DNA of 64,000 bases, taken from Pseudonocardia hierapolitana. Lineage in GTDB: Bacteria; Actinomycetota; Actinomycetes; Mycobacteriales; Pseudonocardiaceae. Positions within the stretch are counted from its first letter, which is position 1. Every line of letters starts with the position of its first letter. Made by a program: the position numbers and the translations under genes. Below the pieces are notes generated by a model. That model was given only the letters and a program-made list of their open reading frames with translations, ran no database searches and was not told the DNA's origin. Shown here piece by piece: positions 49,707-59,043 of this stretch. The DNA lies in the NCBI RefSeq assembly GCF_007994075.1, contig NZ_VIWU01000001.1, positions 8,792,959 through 8,856,958 of the forward strand, in the 5' to 3' direction.

Positions 49707-51112
49707 CGGGGCACCGGTCCCGGTGCGCGCAGCAGCCCTTCGGCCACGCGTTCCAGCCCGGCCGCCCGGGACGCCTTCACCAGCACGACGTCCCCGGGTC
49801 CGGCCTCGGTCCGCAGCAGCTCGACGGCCTCGTCCACGTCGGTGGTCCGGCGGGCGCCCGGGTAGTCGGCGGTGCCGACGGCGACGAGCCGGTCGATGCC
49901 GAGGCGGCGGGCCAGCGCGGCGATCTCGGCGTGGGCGGCGGCGGTGTCGTCGCCCTGCTCGGCCATCGTGCCGAGCACGGCCCACGTCCGCCGGGTGCCC
50001 TCCCCGAGCGCTGCGAGGGCGTTCAGCGCGGCGCGCATCGACTCCGGGTTGGAGTTGTAGGCGTCGTTGACGACCGTGAGCCCGTCCGCGCGGTCGGTGA
50101 CCTCCATCCGCCACTTCGAGGCGGGCTCGGCGGCGCTCAGGGCCGCGGCAATGCCCTCGGGCGTGCCCCCGAGCTCCAGCGCGACCGCCGCCGCGGCGAG
50201 CGCGTTGCCCACGTGGTGCTCGCCCACGAGGCGCAGCGCGACGGGGGCGGGACCGGCGGGGGTGACGAGCGTGAAGCGGGCCCGTCCGCCGTCGAGCCGC
50301 ACGTCCTCCGCGCGGACCCGGGCATCCGCCCGCCCGAAGGTCACCAGGCGCGCCGCCGCGCGTCCCGCCATGGCGGCGACGAGCGGGTCGTCGGCGTTCA
50401 GGACGGCCGCACCGTCCGCGGGCAGCGCCTCGACCAGCTCGCCCTTGGCCCGCGCGATCGCCTCCACCGAGCCGAACTCGCCGACGTGCGCACGCCCCAC
50501 GTTGAGCACCACCCCGATCCGGGGCGGGACCACCGCAGCGAGCCGCGCGATGTGGCCGACGCCGCGGGCCGAGAACTCGAGCACGAGGTGGCGGGTGCCG
50601 GTGCCGGCGCGCAGCGCCGTCCAGGGCAGGCCGAGCTCGTTGTTGAACGACCCGGGCGGCGCGACCGTGGGCCCGAGCGGGGCGAGCACCGCCGCGAGCA
50701 GGTCCTTCGTGGAGGTCTTCCCGGAGCTGCCGGTGACCCCGACGACCGTCGTGGCCGGCAGCGCGCGGACCACGTGCCCGGCGAGCGCCGCGAGGGCCCC
50801 GAGGACCGCCGCCCCGGAACCGTCGCGGTCGCTCTCGTCGAGGTAGGTGCCTGCCTGCCGCGCCGCCGGCGCGGCGATGACGGCGGGCGCGTCGACCTCA
50901 CGCCCTGCGAGCACGCCCGCTGCGCCTGCGGCCATCGCCGCCGCCGCGTAGGCGTGCCCGTCGACCCGCTCGCCCGGCAGGGCGACGAACAGGCCACCCG
51001 GCCCGATGGCGCGCGAGTCGAACTCGACGGCGGTCACCCGCTCGTCTCCCGAAGCCCGGTGGAGGCGTCCACCGGTGGCGGCGGCGACATCCGCGAGCCG
51101 CATCTCGATCAT
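49703..51112 (-). CDS. murF: UDP-MurNAc-tripeptide:D-Ala-D-Ala ligase
   Basis: Last cytoplasmic step of the wall precursor. 469 residues with ATP loop [40 protein letters not shown] and [17 protein letters not shown], the MurF hallmark. ATG at 51112 (a second ATG at 51103). It follows murE by 52 bp. Confidence 0.97.
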   Translation of the reverse strand: MIEMRLADVAAATGGRLHRASGDERVTAVEFDSRAIGPGGLFVALPGERVDGHAYAAAAMAAGAAGVLAGREVDAPAVIAAPAARQAGTYLDESDRDGSGAAVLGALAALAGHVVRALPATTVVGVTGSSGKTSTKDLLAAVLAPLGPTVAPPGSFNNELGLPWTALRAGTGTRHLVLEFSARGVGHIARLAAVVPPRIGVVLNVGRAHVGEFGSVEAIARAKGELVEALPADGAAVLNADDPLVAAMAGRAAARLVTFGRADARVRAEDVRLDGGRARFTLVTPAGPAPVALRLVGEHHVGNALAAAAVALELGGTPEGIAAALSAAEPASKWRMEVTDRADGLTVVNDAYNSNPESMRAALNALAALGEGTRRTWAVLGTMAEQGDDTAAAHAEIAALARRLGIDRLVAVGTADYPGARRTTDVDEAVELLRTEAGPGDVVLVKASRAAGLERVAEGLLRAPGPVPR

Positions 51113-51164
51113 GCTCTCGTCCTGCTCATCGGAAGTATCCGATCATCCCGGTCCATGCGGCCCG

Positions 51165-52691
51165 TCACCGCGTGCCCTGCAGCGCCACGGCCAGCTCCGC
51201 GGCGTCGTCGAAGGGGTGCTTGACGCCCATGACCTCCTGGCCCGTCTCGTGCCCCTTACCTGCGACGACCACGGCGTCCCCCGGCTTCGCGTACGCCACG
51301 GCGGCGGCGATCGCCGCCCTCCGGTCGCCGATCTCCATCAGGTCACCCGCCCGCGGCTCGGCCTCCGCGCCGGCCATCATCTCGGCGCGGATCGCGGCCG
51401 GGTCCTCGGAGCGCGGGTTGTCGTCGGTGACGATCAGCAGCTCCGCGCGCGCCGCGGCAGCGGCACCCATCAACGGCCGCTTGCCGCGGTCCCGGTCGCC
51501 GCCGCAGCCGAGCACGACGATCAGCCTGCCCGTCACCTGCGGGCGCAGCGCGTCGAGCAGCGCGGCCACGGCGCCCGGCTTGTGGGCGTAGTCGACGATC
51601 GCGAGGAACTGCTGGCCCTCCTCGATCCGTTGCATCCGCCCGGGTACCTCCACCCCGGCGAAGCCGTCGGCCGCCACCGCGGCGGGCACGCCCACCGCGT
51701 CGAGGCACGCGAGCGCCACCGCGGCGTTGGCGACGTTGAACGCGCCGGGCAGCTGCAGCCGCACCGGCACCTGCGCGCCGTCGGGAGCGAGTGCGGTGAA
51801 CGACTGCGTGCCGTCGGGGCCCGTGCGCGCGTCGACCGCCCGCCAGGCCGCGGGACCCGTGGTGGACACGGTGACCGCCCCCGGCGTCCTCGCGGCGAGC
51901 CGCCGCCCCCATTCGTCGTCGACGCACACGACCGCGTGCTCGGCCCGCCCGTCGAAGAGCGTGGCCTTGGCCTCGAAGTAGTCCTCCATGTCGCGGTGGA
52001 AGTCCAGGTGGTCCTGCGACAGGTTCGTGAAGGCCGCGACCGCGAAGCGGGTGCCTGCCACCCGGCCCATGGTGAGCGCGTGGCTGGACACCTCCATCGC
52101 CACGTCGGTGACGCCGTCCTCGGCCATCACCGCGAACAGCGCCTGCAGGTCCGGCGCCTCCGGCGTGGTGAGCGCGGTGGGCAGGCGGCGGCCGTCGATC
52201 CGCGTGCCGACGGTGCCGATCAGCCCGGCCGTCCGGCGCGCGGCCGCGAGCCCGGCCTCCAGCAGGTGCGCCGTGGTGGTCTTGCCGCTGGTGCCGGTGA
52301 CGCCGAGCACGCGCAGGTGCGCCGTCGGGTCGCCGTGGACGAGCGCGGCCACGGCGCCGAGCACCTCGCGCGGGCGCGGGTGCACGAGCAGCGGGACGCC
52401 GGCGAGCGCGGGCCGCCGGGTGCCGTCCGGATCGGTCAGCACCGCCACCGCTCCCCCGGCGACGGCGACGGCGGCGTAGTCGGCCCCGTGCGCACGGGAG
52501 CCGGGAAGGGCGGCGAACAGGTCACCGTGGCGCACGTCGGACGCCCGGAGCGTGACCCCGGTGACGGTCGCCGCGCCGCCCGCCGGCACCCCGATGGCCG
52601 CCCCGAGGACGTCGAGCGTCACCGGGCGCACCACCCGCGGACGCGGTGGTGCGCCGGCCGGAGCGGGGGGAGCTTCGTGCGCGGGCGACAC
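51165..52691 (-). CDS. murE: UDP-MurNAc-dipeptide:meso-diaminopimelate ligase
   Basis: 508 residues. ATP loop [11 protein letters not shown] (130-140), [32 protein letters not shown] and the specificity motif DNPR at 424-427, which selects meso-diaminopimelate rather than lysine; the wall should therefore be of the DAP type. A Pro/Ala-rich N-terminus of about 20 residues precedes the fold. Upstream lies a 1.6-kb spacer instead of the usual direct junction with ftsI, so murE probably has its own promoter. Confidence 0.97.
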   Translation of the reverse strand: MSPAHEAPPAPAGAPPRPRVVRPVTLDVLGAAIGVPAGGAATVTGVTLRASDVRHGDLFAALPGSRAHGADYAAVAVAGGAVAVLTDPDGTRRPALAGVPLLVHPRPREVLGAVAALVHGDPTAHLRVLGVTGTSGKTTTAHLLEAGLAAARRTAGLIGTVGTRIDGRRLPTALTTPEAPDLQALFAVMAEDGVTDVAMEVSSHALTMGRVAGTRFAVAAFTNLSQDHLDFHRDMEDYFEAKATLFDGRAEHAVVCVDDEWGRRLAARTPGAVTVSTTGPAAWRAVDARTGPDGTQSFTALAPDGAQVPVRLQLPGAFNVANAAVALACLDAVGVPAAVAADGFAGVEVPGRMQRIEEGQQFLAIVDYAHKPGAVAALLDALRPQVTGRLIVVLGCGGDRDRGKRPLMGAAAAARAELLIVTDDNPRSEDPAAIRAEMMAGAEAEPRAGDLMEIGDRRAAIAAAVAYAKPGDAVVVAGKGHETGQEVMGVKHPFDDAAELAVALQGTR

Positions 52692-53103
52692 GTCGCGGAA
52701 GGCTACCGGCGCGCCCCACGGCGCCCTGCGCGCACCGCCCGCGCGTCACCCCTCCGCGCGCCGGACGGCCTGCCCCCCGCGGCCGTCGGCACGACCGCGC
52801 ACGGAGCGTGACCCTCCCGAGGTCCAGGGGCCTTGTGCGGACCGCTCGGCCCGCGTTGGTCACCCGGCTGGGAGCACTGGACGAGCGTTTCCCAACCAGG
52901 TATGGCCCCAGCCCGCCGCCCATGATCGGATCGACCCCATACGTCGACATGACCATCGAGTTCGTTCCGCGGAACGCCGCACCGCCCGCTCCCGGCTGGA
53001 CGCGACGACGGGACGTTGGCATCACAGGCCGGATCGCGTGATCAGGAACGTTCGGCGTTGCCGCCGAGGCCCGTTCGAGTGGCAGCGCCCAAGATCCGCT
53101 GTA

Positions 53104-53143
53104 TCGGTTGGCCATGGCTGCGGCGACAGCCATGACCAACCGA
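53104..53143. repeat. Palindromic hairpin, 17-bp stem
   Basis: TCGGTTGGCCATGGCTG (53104-53120), six-base loop CGGCGA, and CAGCCATGACCAACCGA (53127-53143); one mismatch. A third copy of one arm, CAGCCATGGACAACCGA, occurs at 53201-53217, and a diverged relative lies near 53785-53815 on the other strand. Looks like a REP-type dispersed palindrome. Confidence 0.75.
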
Positions 53144-53410
53144 CACGCGCGATCTTCGCGCTCATGATCCCCAGTAGCGAGTGCTCATGGTCGTGGGAGC
53201 AGCCATGGACAACCGACAGTTCGGATCACGGCCCTCGGGCCGGTGAGGCCGGTCACCCGCCGGACGTGAGGGCGGTCATCCCCTCGATCGGGTCCCATCG
53301 CGTCGGTCTGGTCGGGCCGGGTTCCGGTGGGCTCGCCGTTCCCGGCCCGGGCCACCCGGCGCTCGCCCACCTTCCAGGCCTCTCGCCTGGTCCCGCCGTC
53401 CGCGTCACAC

Positions 53411-53549
53411 CCTCACCTGTGCGGGGTGGCGGGGTTGGGTTCACCACCGACCTCCCGGGTTGCGTGGGCGGCCGTTCCCGACCTGGGGGCACGCCCGTTC
53501 CCGACGAGTCCGTCACTGCCGGGTGCCCACACAACTGGCGGTGGTCCCG
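53411..53549 (+). repeat. Left arm of a 140-bp inverted repeat
   Basis: About 139 bp that match the reverse complement of 53931-54070 with only scattered mismatches and small indels; the stretch beginning CTGTGCGGGGTGGCGGGGTT is identical in both for more than 30 bases. The central 380 bp between arms is also loosely symmetric. Confidence 0.88.
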
Positions 53550-53930
53550 ACCCCTCCCCTCCAACCCTTCCCCCGGGTCGTCACGGGGAGACCACCCCGG
53601 ACCCGGCCGGTGCCACCCCTCATGATCAGCGGAAACGGGACACCAGCTGCACGGGAGGCTGTTGTCTGGTCGGAGCGAAGGGCCTTCAGCGATCAAGGCG
53701 AGATGGCGGCTAGTTGATCTTCGGGAGCGACCATTTGCCCTTGATCGCCACTGCCGGAGCGGCCGACCCCTCGTCCAGGCGCCCATGGCCGTCACTGCAG
53801 CCACGAGAAACCGATGAGGCGGACCATCGCGACAGATGCCCAGGTCGAGCGCCGCTCCATCGGCCAACATCCTCCGGGTACAGCTCACGTCCCGATCCAG
53901 CCGAATCTTTCTGGAAATCGGCGGGAGGAA

Positions 53931-54070
53931 CGGGACCACAGCCAGTCGCGTGGGCACCCGGCAGTGACGGGCTCGTCCCCGACGGGCGTGCCGCCAGGTC
54001 AGGGACGGCACCCAGCGCAACCCGGGAGGTCGGGTGGTGAACCCAACCCCGCCACCCCGCACAGGCGAGG
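53931..54070 (-). repeat. Right arm of the 140-bp inverted repeat
   Basis: Reverse-complement partner of 53411-53549. Read on the minus strand it gives the same accidental peptide (SPVRGGGVGFTT) as the left arm does on the plus strand, confirming inverted duplication. No transposase or terminal target duplication is recognisable, so I call it a noncoding inverted repeat. Confidence 0.88.
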
Positions 54071-54334
54071 GAGCGAGGCCGAACCGGATCGACACGACAG
54101 CAGCCCCGGGCGGATGCCTGAGGCGGTGCGGCCCGAGTCGGGAATGGCGCGCCCACGAGACGGGCGCCCCACAGGGGCACCGGGGGCGTTCCGCGGAAGG
54201 CACCCCGCCCGTGATCAGCGGCTCGGCGCGCAACCGCGGTCAGATCGCCCGACCGCGCACCCGACCCGCCGATCACGACGACGCCGGCTGGCGGGAAGCC
54301 CGCCGCACAGGATCAACGAGCCGGAGCGCTCCTG

Positions 54335-56191
54335 TTAGGGCACCTGCAAGGTCTGCACCGGCGGCGGCTGGTCGCTCACCGGCAGCCGCTCGCGCTGTGC
54401 GAGGTAGGTGGCGATGTCGTGGAACAGCGGTGCCGCGCTCGTACCCGGGTCGGGGGCGTCGAGCATGATCGCGATGATGTAGCGCGGGTTCTCGGCCGGC
54501 AGCATCCCCGCGAAGTTGATCCAGTGCAGCTGCGAGGAGTAGCAGCCGCACGCCGGGTCCACCTGCTGCGCGGTGCCGGTCTTCCCGGCCACGACGTACC
54601 CGGGGACGGCGGCCTGGTGGCCGGTGCCGCGCTGGCCGCGCGCGTCCTGGGTGACCGCGGTGAGCATCGTCCGCAGGGTGGCGGCCGTCTGGGGCGAGAT
54701 GACCCGCACGGGCTCTGGCGCAGGCGGGGTGACCTTCACGCCGTCCGGCCCCGTCGTGCTCGCGACGATCCGCGGCGGCACCCGCACCCCGTCGTTCGCG
54801 ACGGTCTGCAGGATCCCGGCCATCTGCAACGTGGTGACCGTGAGGCCTTGCCCGATCGGCAGGTTCCCGAACGTCGAGCCGGACCACGACTCCCGCGGCG
54901 GCACCTGCCCCGGCTCCTCACCGGGCAGGCCCACGCCGGTGCGCTGGCCGAGACCGAAGCGGGCCAGCATGTCGGCGAAGCGCGCCTCCCCCACCTTCTG
55001 CGCCGTCATGATCGTGCCGACGTTCGACGACTTGGCCAGCACGCCGGTGAGCGTGTACCGCTCCGTGCCGTGGTCCCACGAGTCGCGGATCGTGCGGTCG
55101 GCGACGCGGATGCTGCCCGGCACCGTCAGCACGTCGTTCGGCGTGGCGAGGCCGTCCTCCAGCGCCGCGGCCATCGTGATGACCTTGTTCACCGACCCCG
55201 GCTCGAAGGTGTACTGCACGGCGGTGTTGCCCAGCTGGCCCGGCGCCGCCTGGGAGAGGTCCCGCGGGTCGAACGTCTGGCCGTTCGCCATGGCCAGTAC
55301 CTCGGCGGTGTGCGCGTCGAGCACCACGGCCGATGACGTCGCGTCCGCCCCCGTGCGCTGCACGTAGTCCGTGAGCGCCTGCTGCACGGTGTACTGCAGG
55401 TCGGAGTCGATGGTGAGCTGCAGGTCGGAGCCCTGAACGGCCGCCCGCTCGAACCGGGTGCTGCCCGGGATGACGGCGTTCGAGTCCTCGGCGGTGTCGA
55501 CGACGCGCAGCCCTTCGAAGCCTGCGAGCAGGTTGTCCTGCGAGCTCTCGAGGCCCACGCGGCCGGTGAGCTTGCGCTCGTCGGAGTTCCAGGTGGCGGC
55601 GCCGATGACGTTCGCGGCGAGGGTGCCGCCGGGGTACTGGCGGTCCTCGCGCCGCTCCTCCGCGAGCTCGGGGAACCGCTCCCGGAGGGTGCGCGCGACG
55701 TCGGGGGTGACGAGCTTGGCGAGTACGACGTAGCCGCGGTCGCTCGTGAGCAGGTTCGCGAGCTCGTTCTGGTCCTGCCCGGTGGCCTGCGCGATCGCGG
55801 CGGCCATCTCCGCCGCGTAGCGGGGGGCGTCGGCGCCGCGGGTCTGGGCGATCATCCGCGGGTTGGTGACGAGGGCGCGGGCGTCCACGCTGAACGCGAT
55901 CGGTTCGCCGGTGCGGTCCAGGATCGCGCCGCGCTCGGCCGGCAGCCGGATGTTCGTGGTGGACTGGCGCTGCGAAGCGGCCCGCAGCTCACCAGCCTCG
56001 ACGGTCTGGACGACCACGAGCTTGAGCGTCGCGATCGCCAGCACCGCCACGAGCAGCACGCGACCGATCCGGAGCCTGCGGGTGCTCAGCGCCGCCTGGT
56101 CCGGCGGGCGACGAGGTACGACCGACCTCGGCGACGGCGCATGACGGGCCGCCGCTCCGGCGGCCCGGGGCCGGGGCGGGGCCGACGGCAT
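54335..56191 (-). CDS. ftsI: Septal transpeptidase FtsI (class B PBP, PBP3)
   Basis: 618 residues: cytoplasmic Pro/Arg-rich tail, one transmembrane helix (about 42-62), the PBP dimerisation domain (RLPAERGAILDRTGEPIAFS onward) and the transpeptidase with SVNK (Ser333, Lys336), SSN (388-390) and KTG (Lys537). Cross-links septal peptidoglycan with FtsW as partner. ATG shares one base with the ftsL stop (TGATG). Downstream is the unusual 1.6-kb spacer. Confidence 0.97.
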   Translation of the reverse strand: MPSAPPRPRAAGAAARHAPSPRSVVPRRPPDQAALSTRRLRIGRVLLVAVLAIATLKLVVVQTVEAGELRAASQRQSTTNIRLPAERGAILDRTGEPIAFSVDARALVTNPRMIAQTRGADAPRYAAEMAAAIAQATGQDQNELANLLTSDRGYVVLAKLVTPDVARTLRERFPELAEERREDRQYPGGTLAANVIGAATWNSDERKLTGRVGLESSQDNLLAGFEGLRVVDTAEDSNAVIPGSTRFERAAVQGSDLQLTIDSDLQYTVQQALTDYVQRTGADATSSAVVLDAHTAEVLAMANGQTFDPRDLSQAAPGQLGNTAVQYTFEPGSVNKVITMAAALEDGLATPNDVLTVPGSIRVADRTIRDSWDHGTERYTLTGVLAKSSNVGTIMTAQKVGEARFADMLARFGLGQRTGVGLPGEEPGQVPPRESWSGSTFGNLPIGQGLTVTTLQMAGILQTVANDGVRVPPRIVASTTGPDGVKVTPPAPEPVRVISPQTAATLRTMLTAVTQDARGQRGTGHQAAVPGYVVAGKTGTAQQVDPACGCYSSQLHWINFAGMLPAENPRYIIAIMLDAPDPGTSAAPLFHDIATYLAQRERLPVSDQPPPVQTLQVP

Positions 56192-57003
56192 CAGCCGGCG
56201 TCCGTCCTGTCGCCACCTGCACGGGTCCCGGTGCCCGCCGCGGCATCCTCGCCGGTCGCGCCCTGCGCCGCCGCGTTCCCGGCCGGGTCCCGACCGGACT
56301 CGCCACCGTCCACCTCAGGCGCCCCGGCCTCCTCCGAGTCCGGCGCGGCGAGTTGCGCGGTGCCGTCCTGGGCGGCCTCGCCGGTTGGCGTGCTCTCCGG
56401 CGGCGTGTTGCCCGGAGCGGCCCCTTCCGGGCCGCTCGGGGCCGGTGGCGCGGGTGGGGCCGGTGGCGGCGGAGGCACCGCGGCCCGCGGCTGCCCGATG
56501 ACGTCGACACTCCCGTTCGCCGCCACCACGAGCCGCGCCGGGTCGCGCACCGGCACCATGCCCAGCTCGCCCGCGCGGCGGGCCAGCTCGGGTGCCGACG
56601 CGAGCACGGCGACCTCCTGGGTGAGCCGCTCGACCTGCTCGCTGAGCACGCGCGCCTCGGCGCTGGCGTCCTGGAGGCGGTACGAGTCGGCGGCCGCTGC
56701 CGTCGACAACCACAGGGTGGCCACGAGCCCGACAGCCAGCAGCACCATGATCAGCAGCACGAACTGCGGCCGCCCCACGGGGGCCGCCGTCCGCGCAACA
56801 CGCGCGCCCGCGCGCTCCTCGCGGCGGGCGTACGCCTTCTGCTGGGCCGTCCGTCGCCCGACCACCGGATCGGCGGTGGGCACCGCCGCGGGACTGGCGA
56901 CGGCACCCCCGACGGCACCGCCGGCGTAGCCCCGCTGGGCGGGGACGGCTCCGGTGCGACCACGGACGGCGGTGCGCCCGCGCTCGGTGACTGGAGCACT
57001 CAT
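56191..57003 (-). CDS. ftsL: FtsL-like division protein
   Basis: 270 residues from ATG 57003: about 80 cytoplasmic residues, one transmembrane helix (about 80-102, FVLLIMVLLAVGLVATLW), a short periplasmic coiled coil (about 112-145, ASAEARVLSEQVERLTQEV) and a long Pro/Ala/Glu-rich tail (about 170-270) that is longer than in most FtsL proteins. Identity rests on size, topology and position between rsmH and ftsI. A GGGTGG site precedes the start; the alternative ATG at 57069 overlaps rsmH. Confidence 0.88.
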   Translation of the reverse strand: MSAPVTERGRTAVRGRTGAVPAQRGYAGGAVGGAVASPAAVPTADPVVGRRTAQQKAYARREERAGARVARTAAPVGRPQFVLLIMVLLAVGLVATLWLSTAAAADSYRLQDASAEARVLSEQVERLTQEVAVLASAPELARRAGELGMVPVRDPARLVVAANGSVDVIGQPRAAVPPPPPAPPAPPAPSGPEGAAPGNTPPESTPTGEAAQDGTAQLAAPDSEEAGAPEVDGGESGRDPAGNAAAQGATGEDAAAGTGTRAGGDRTDAG

Positions 57004-57037
57004 GACACCACCCGCTTCGGCTGTTCCTGATGGACCG

Positions 57038-58018
57038 TCACGCCGCCTCCCGGATGCGTTCGGCGGCACGCAGGCGGACCGGCGCCGCCCGCGGGTTCTC
57101 GCTGATCTCGTCCGCGCTCGCCTGCTCGGCCCCGCGGGTGAGCAGGCGCAGTTCGGGCCCGTGCCCGGGCAGCTCGACCGGCAGGTCCACCGGCGAGCGG
57201 GACGACGCGCGTGCCGCGAGCTCCCGCTTCACCATGCGGTCCTCCAGCGAGTGGTAGGCGAGCACGACGATCCGGCCCCCGACGGCGAGCGCGTCGATCG
57301 CGGCCGGCAGCGCGGCCCGCAGCGCGTCCAGCTCGCCGTTGACCTCGATGCGCAGCGCCTGGAACGTGCGCTTCGCCGGATGGCCCCCCGTGCGCCGGGA
57401 CGCCGCGGGTACCGCCTCGTAGAGCAGCTCGACGAGCTCGCCGCTGCGCCGCAGCGGCGCCTTCGCCCGCCTCCGCGCGACGGCGGCGGCGATCCGGCTC
57501 GCGAAGCGCTCCTCGCCGTACTCGCGCAGCACCCTGGCCAGTTCCGGCACCGGGTAGGAGTTGAGGACATCGGCCGCGGTGGGGCCCGTCGTGGGGTCCA
57601 TCCGCATGTCGAGGTCGGCGTCGCGGGAGTAGGAGAAGCCACGCTCGTCGGCATCGAGCTGCAGTGACGAGACGCCGAGGTCGAACAGCACGCCGTCGGC
57701 CCGGGGAAGCCCCAGTTCCCCGAGCACGTCGGCGATGCGGTCGTACACGGCGTGCACGAGGTGGATCCGGTCGGCGTGGGCGGCGAGCCTGCGCCGGGCC
57801 ATCGCGAGCGCCTCCGGGTCGCGATCGAGCCCCACCAGCGTGAGCCGGGGGTGATCGGCGAGCAGCGCCGCGGCGTGCCCACCGAGACCGAGGGTGGCGT
57901 CGACGAGGACCGCGGGCCGGTCGGCGAGCGCGGGCCGCAGGAGTTCGGCGACCCGGGGCAGGGCCACGGGGACGTGCCTGGCCCCAGCTGGCCCGTCCTC
58001 GTGGTCGTGCTGCCCCAC
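57038..58018 (-). CDS. rsmH: 16S rRNA (cytosine-1402-N4) methyltransferase RsmH
   Basis: 326 residues from GTG 58018, which has GGGAGG six bases upstream; a longer start at 58162 would add a Gly/Pro-rich stretch without homology. Motifs: [30 protein letters not shown] (SAM loop), [37 protein letters not shown] and [11 protein letters not shown]. Second gene of the dcw cluster after mraZ. Confidence 0.96.
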   Translation of the reverse strand: MGQHDHEDGPAGARHVPVALPRVAELLRPALADRPAVLVDATLGLGGHAAALLADHPRLTLVGLDRDPEALAMARRRLAAHADRIHLVHAVYDRIADVLGELGLPRADGVLFDLGVSSLQLDADERGFSYSRDADLDMRMDPTTGPTAADVLNSYPVPELARVLREYGEERFASRIAAAVARRRAKAPLRRSGELVELLYEAVPAASRRTGGHPAKRTFQALRIEVNGELDALRAALPAAIDALAVGGRIVVLAYHSLEDRMVKRELAARASSRSPVDLPVELPGHGPELRLLTRGAEQASADEISENPRAAPVRLRAAERIREAA

Positions 58019-58180
58019 CGCACACCTCCCTGCCCCGTGTCGCCGCCCCCGCGTTGCCCCCGCGCCGGCCGCCTGCGATCCTGCGGCGATGCCTCCACCC
58101 GGCAGACCTGGCACCGGGGAAGGTGCGCCAGGGCTACCGGGCGGAGGCACCGCCGGTGACACCGGCGTTCGCCCTCGTGC

Positions 58181-58612
58181 TCAGATCAGTCCGGGAAGCA
58201 CCTCCTCCTGCGCCTTGGCGTAGGTGTCCTCGTGCTGTTCCTGGTACCGCTGCCAGGCCTCGGCGTCCCAGATCTCGGCGCGGGTGAACGCGCCGATGAC
58301 CACACAGTCCTTCGTCAGCCCCGCGTAGCGGCGCAGCTCGGGAGTGATGGCGATGCGGCCCTGGCCGTCGGGGTTCTGCTCGTCGGTGCCGGAGAAGAGG
58401 TTGCGCTGGAAGACGCGGGCGGACTCGCTCGTCAGCGGAGCCGACGCCACCTTCTGCGCGAGCTCGGTGAAGGCGTCGCGCGTGAACACGTACAGGCAGT
58501 GGTCCTGCCCCTTCGTGATCATCAGCCCGCCTCGCAGCTCGTCGCGGAATTTCGCGGGCAACGTGAGCCGCCCCTTGTCGTCCAGCTTCGGGGTGTAGGT
58601 GCCGAGGAACAC
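58181..58612 (-). CDS. mraZ: Transcriptional regulator MraZ
   Basis: 143 residues with two SpoVT/AbrB-like repeats: FLGTYTPKLDDKGRLTLPAKF (about 2-22) and TDEQNPDGQGRIAITPELR (about 75-93). Ring-forming DNA-binding protein that controls the dcw promoter. I chose the GTG at 58612 because it gives the canonical (M)FLGTYTPKLD start and has GGAGG eight bases upstream; GTG 58627 is the longer option. The box array just upstream is its expected operator. Confidence 0.95.
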   Translation of the reverse strand: MFLGTYTPKLDDKGRLTLPAKFRDELRGGLMITKGQDHCLYVFTRDAFTELAQKVASAPLTSESARVFQRNLFSGTDEQNPDGQGRIAITPELRRYAGLTKDCVVIGAFTRAEIWDAEAWQRYQEQHEDTYAKAQEEVLPGLI

Positions 58613-58633
58613 CGGCCCCACCTCCACCTGCGG

Positions 58634-58685
58634 CCCCGTTGTGCCCCAGCGATCACCACATTACCCCACTTCGCCCCACCGTCAA
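58634..58685 (-). promoter_or_regulatory. mraZ promoter with overlapping MraZ box array
   Basis: On the minus strand: -35 TTGACG (58685-58680), 16-bp spacer, -10 TAATGT (58663-58658). The spacer itself is GTGGGG-CGAA-GTGGGG, and the 10-bp period continues with GTGGTG, CTGGGG and ACGGGG down to 58634. MraZ is known to bind direct repeats of this type upstream of its own gene, so binding would block RNA polymerase. Strong by sequence; binding not shown here. Confidence 0.85.
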
Positions 58686-58741
58686 CTCGGACAACCGCTC
58701 GGCGATTGGGAAAGAGCACGGAAAATCCCTGGTCAGAGGCA

Positions 58742-58757
58742 GTGGGGCGGAGTGGGG
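58742..58757 (+). promoter_or_regulatory. Second GTGGGG box pair between mraZ and moxR
   Basis: GTGGGG-CGGA-GTGGGG on the plus strand, the same 10-bp-period pair as in the mraZ promoter but in the opposite orientation, lying 57 bp upstream of the mraZ -35. Confidence 0.6.
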
Positions 58758-58888
58758 GACCACCCGCTCGCGCGACGGCTGACAGACACGGACGGTGAGC
58801 ATCGGGCCGCTCGAGGGACCGGATCCACCCTGCTACTGCCCGCATTGCGCCACCCGTACGGCGCATGGAGAGCCCCTGGGCGGACGTG

Positions 58889-58904
58889 GTGGGGCAGAGT
58901 GGGG
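58889..58904 (+). promoter_or_regulatory. Third GTGGGG box pair, facing moxR
   Basis: GTGGGG-CAGA-GTGGGG on the plus strand, 140 bp upstream of the moxR GTG. The surrounding 40 bp resembles the sequence around 58742, so this part of the region may be an old duplication. Possible MraZ control of the moxR operon (inference). Confidence 0.6.
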
Positions 58905-58960
58905 ACGCTCCGCCGCACCCCATCCGAGGGAGGTACGAGCAGCTGTTTGACAGACTGGAC

Positions 58961-58986
58961 GCGCGTCCCGCCCCCACGGGACGCGC
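58961..58986 (+). promoter_or_regulatory. Perfect inverted repeat in the moxR leader
   Basis: GCGCGTCCCG / CGGGACGCGC, 10-bp perfect arms around CCCCCA. A TTGACA hexamer (58947-58952) lies just upstream. It could be an operator or a leader hairpin of moxR; a matching -10 is not obvious. Confidence 0.5.
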
Positions 58987-59043
58987 ATACGACCACGGAG
59001 GAGGTCTCGTGGCCGAGCTTGCGAGGTCACCGGAGGAGCAGTC

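Larger units (their letters stand above)
52692..54334. other. 1.6-kb noncoding spacer splitting the dcw cluster
   Basis: In most actinobacteria ftsI and murE are nearly contiguous. Here 1643 bp separate them. I see no ORF with a recognisable family: the longest frames (up to 326 codons) consist of Pro/Arg/Gly-rich shadows of the repeats. The spacer holds a 17-bp-stem hairpin (53104-53143), two 140-bp arms of a long inverted repeat (53411-53549 and 53931-54070), and a smaller inverted pair GCGATCAAGG / CCTTGATCGC near 53690 and 53740. A murE promoter must lie at its left end. Confidence 0.8.

Noticed and set aside
52522..53139. 205-codon minus frame overlapping the murE start, as an extended murE or separate gene
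   Set aside because: It is in a different phase from murE, runs through the 53.1-kb hairpin, and shows no domain.
53253..54233. 326-codon open frame (minus strand) and several overlapping frames in the murE-ftsI spacer
   Set aside because: They read through both inverted-repeat arms and give the same Pro/Arg/Gly-rich peptides in different frames; no domain, no ribosome-binding site, and the frames are explained by high GC content.
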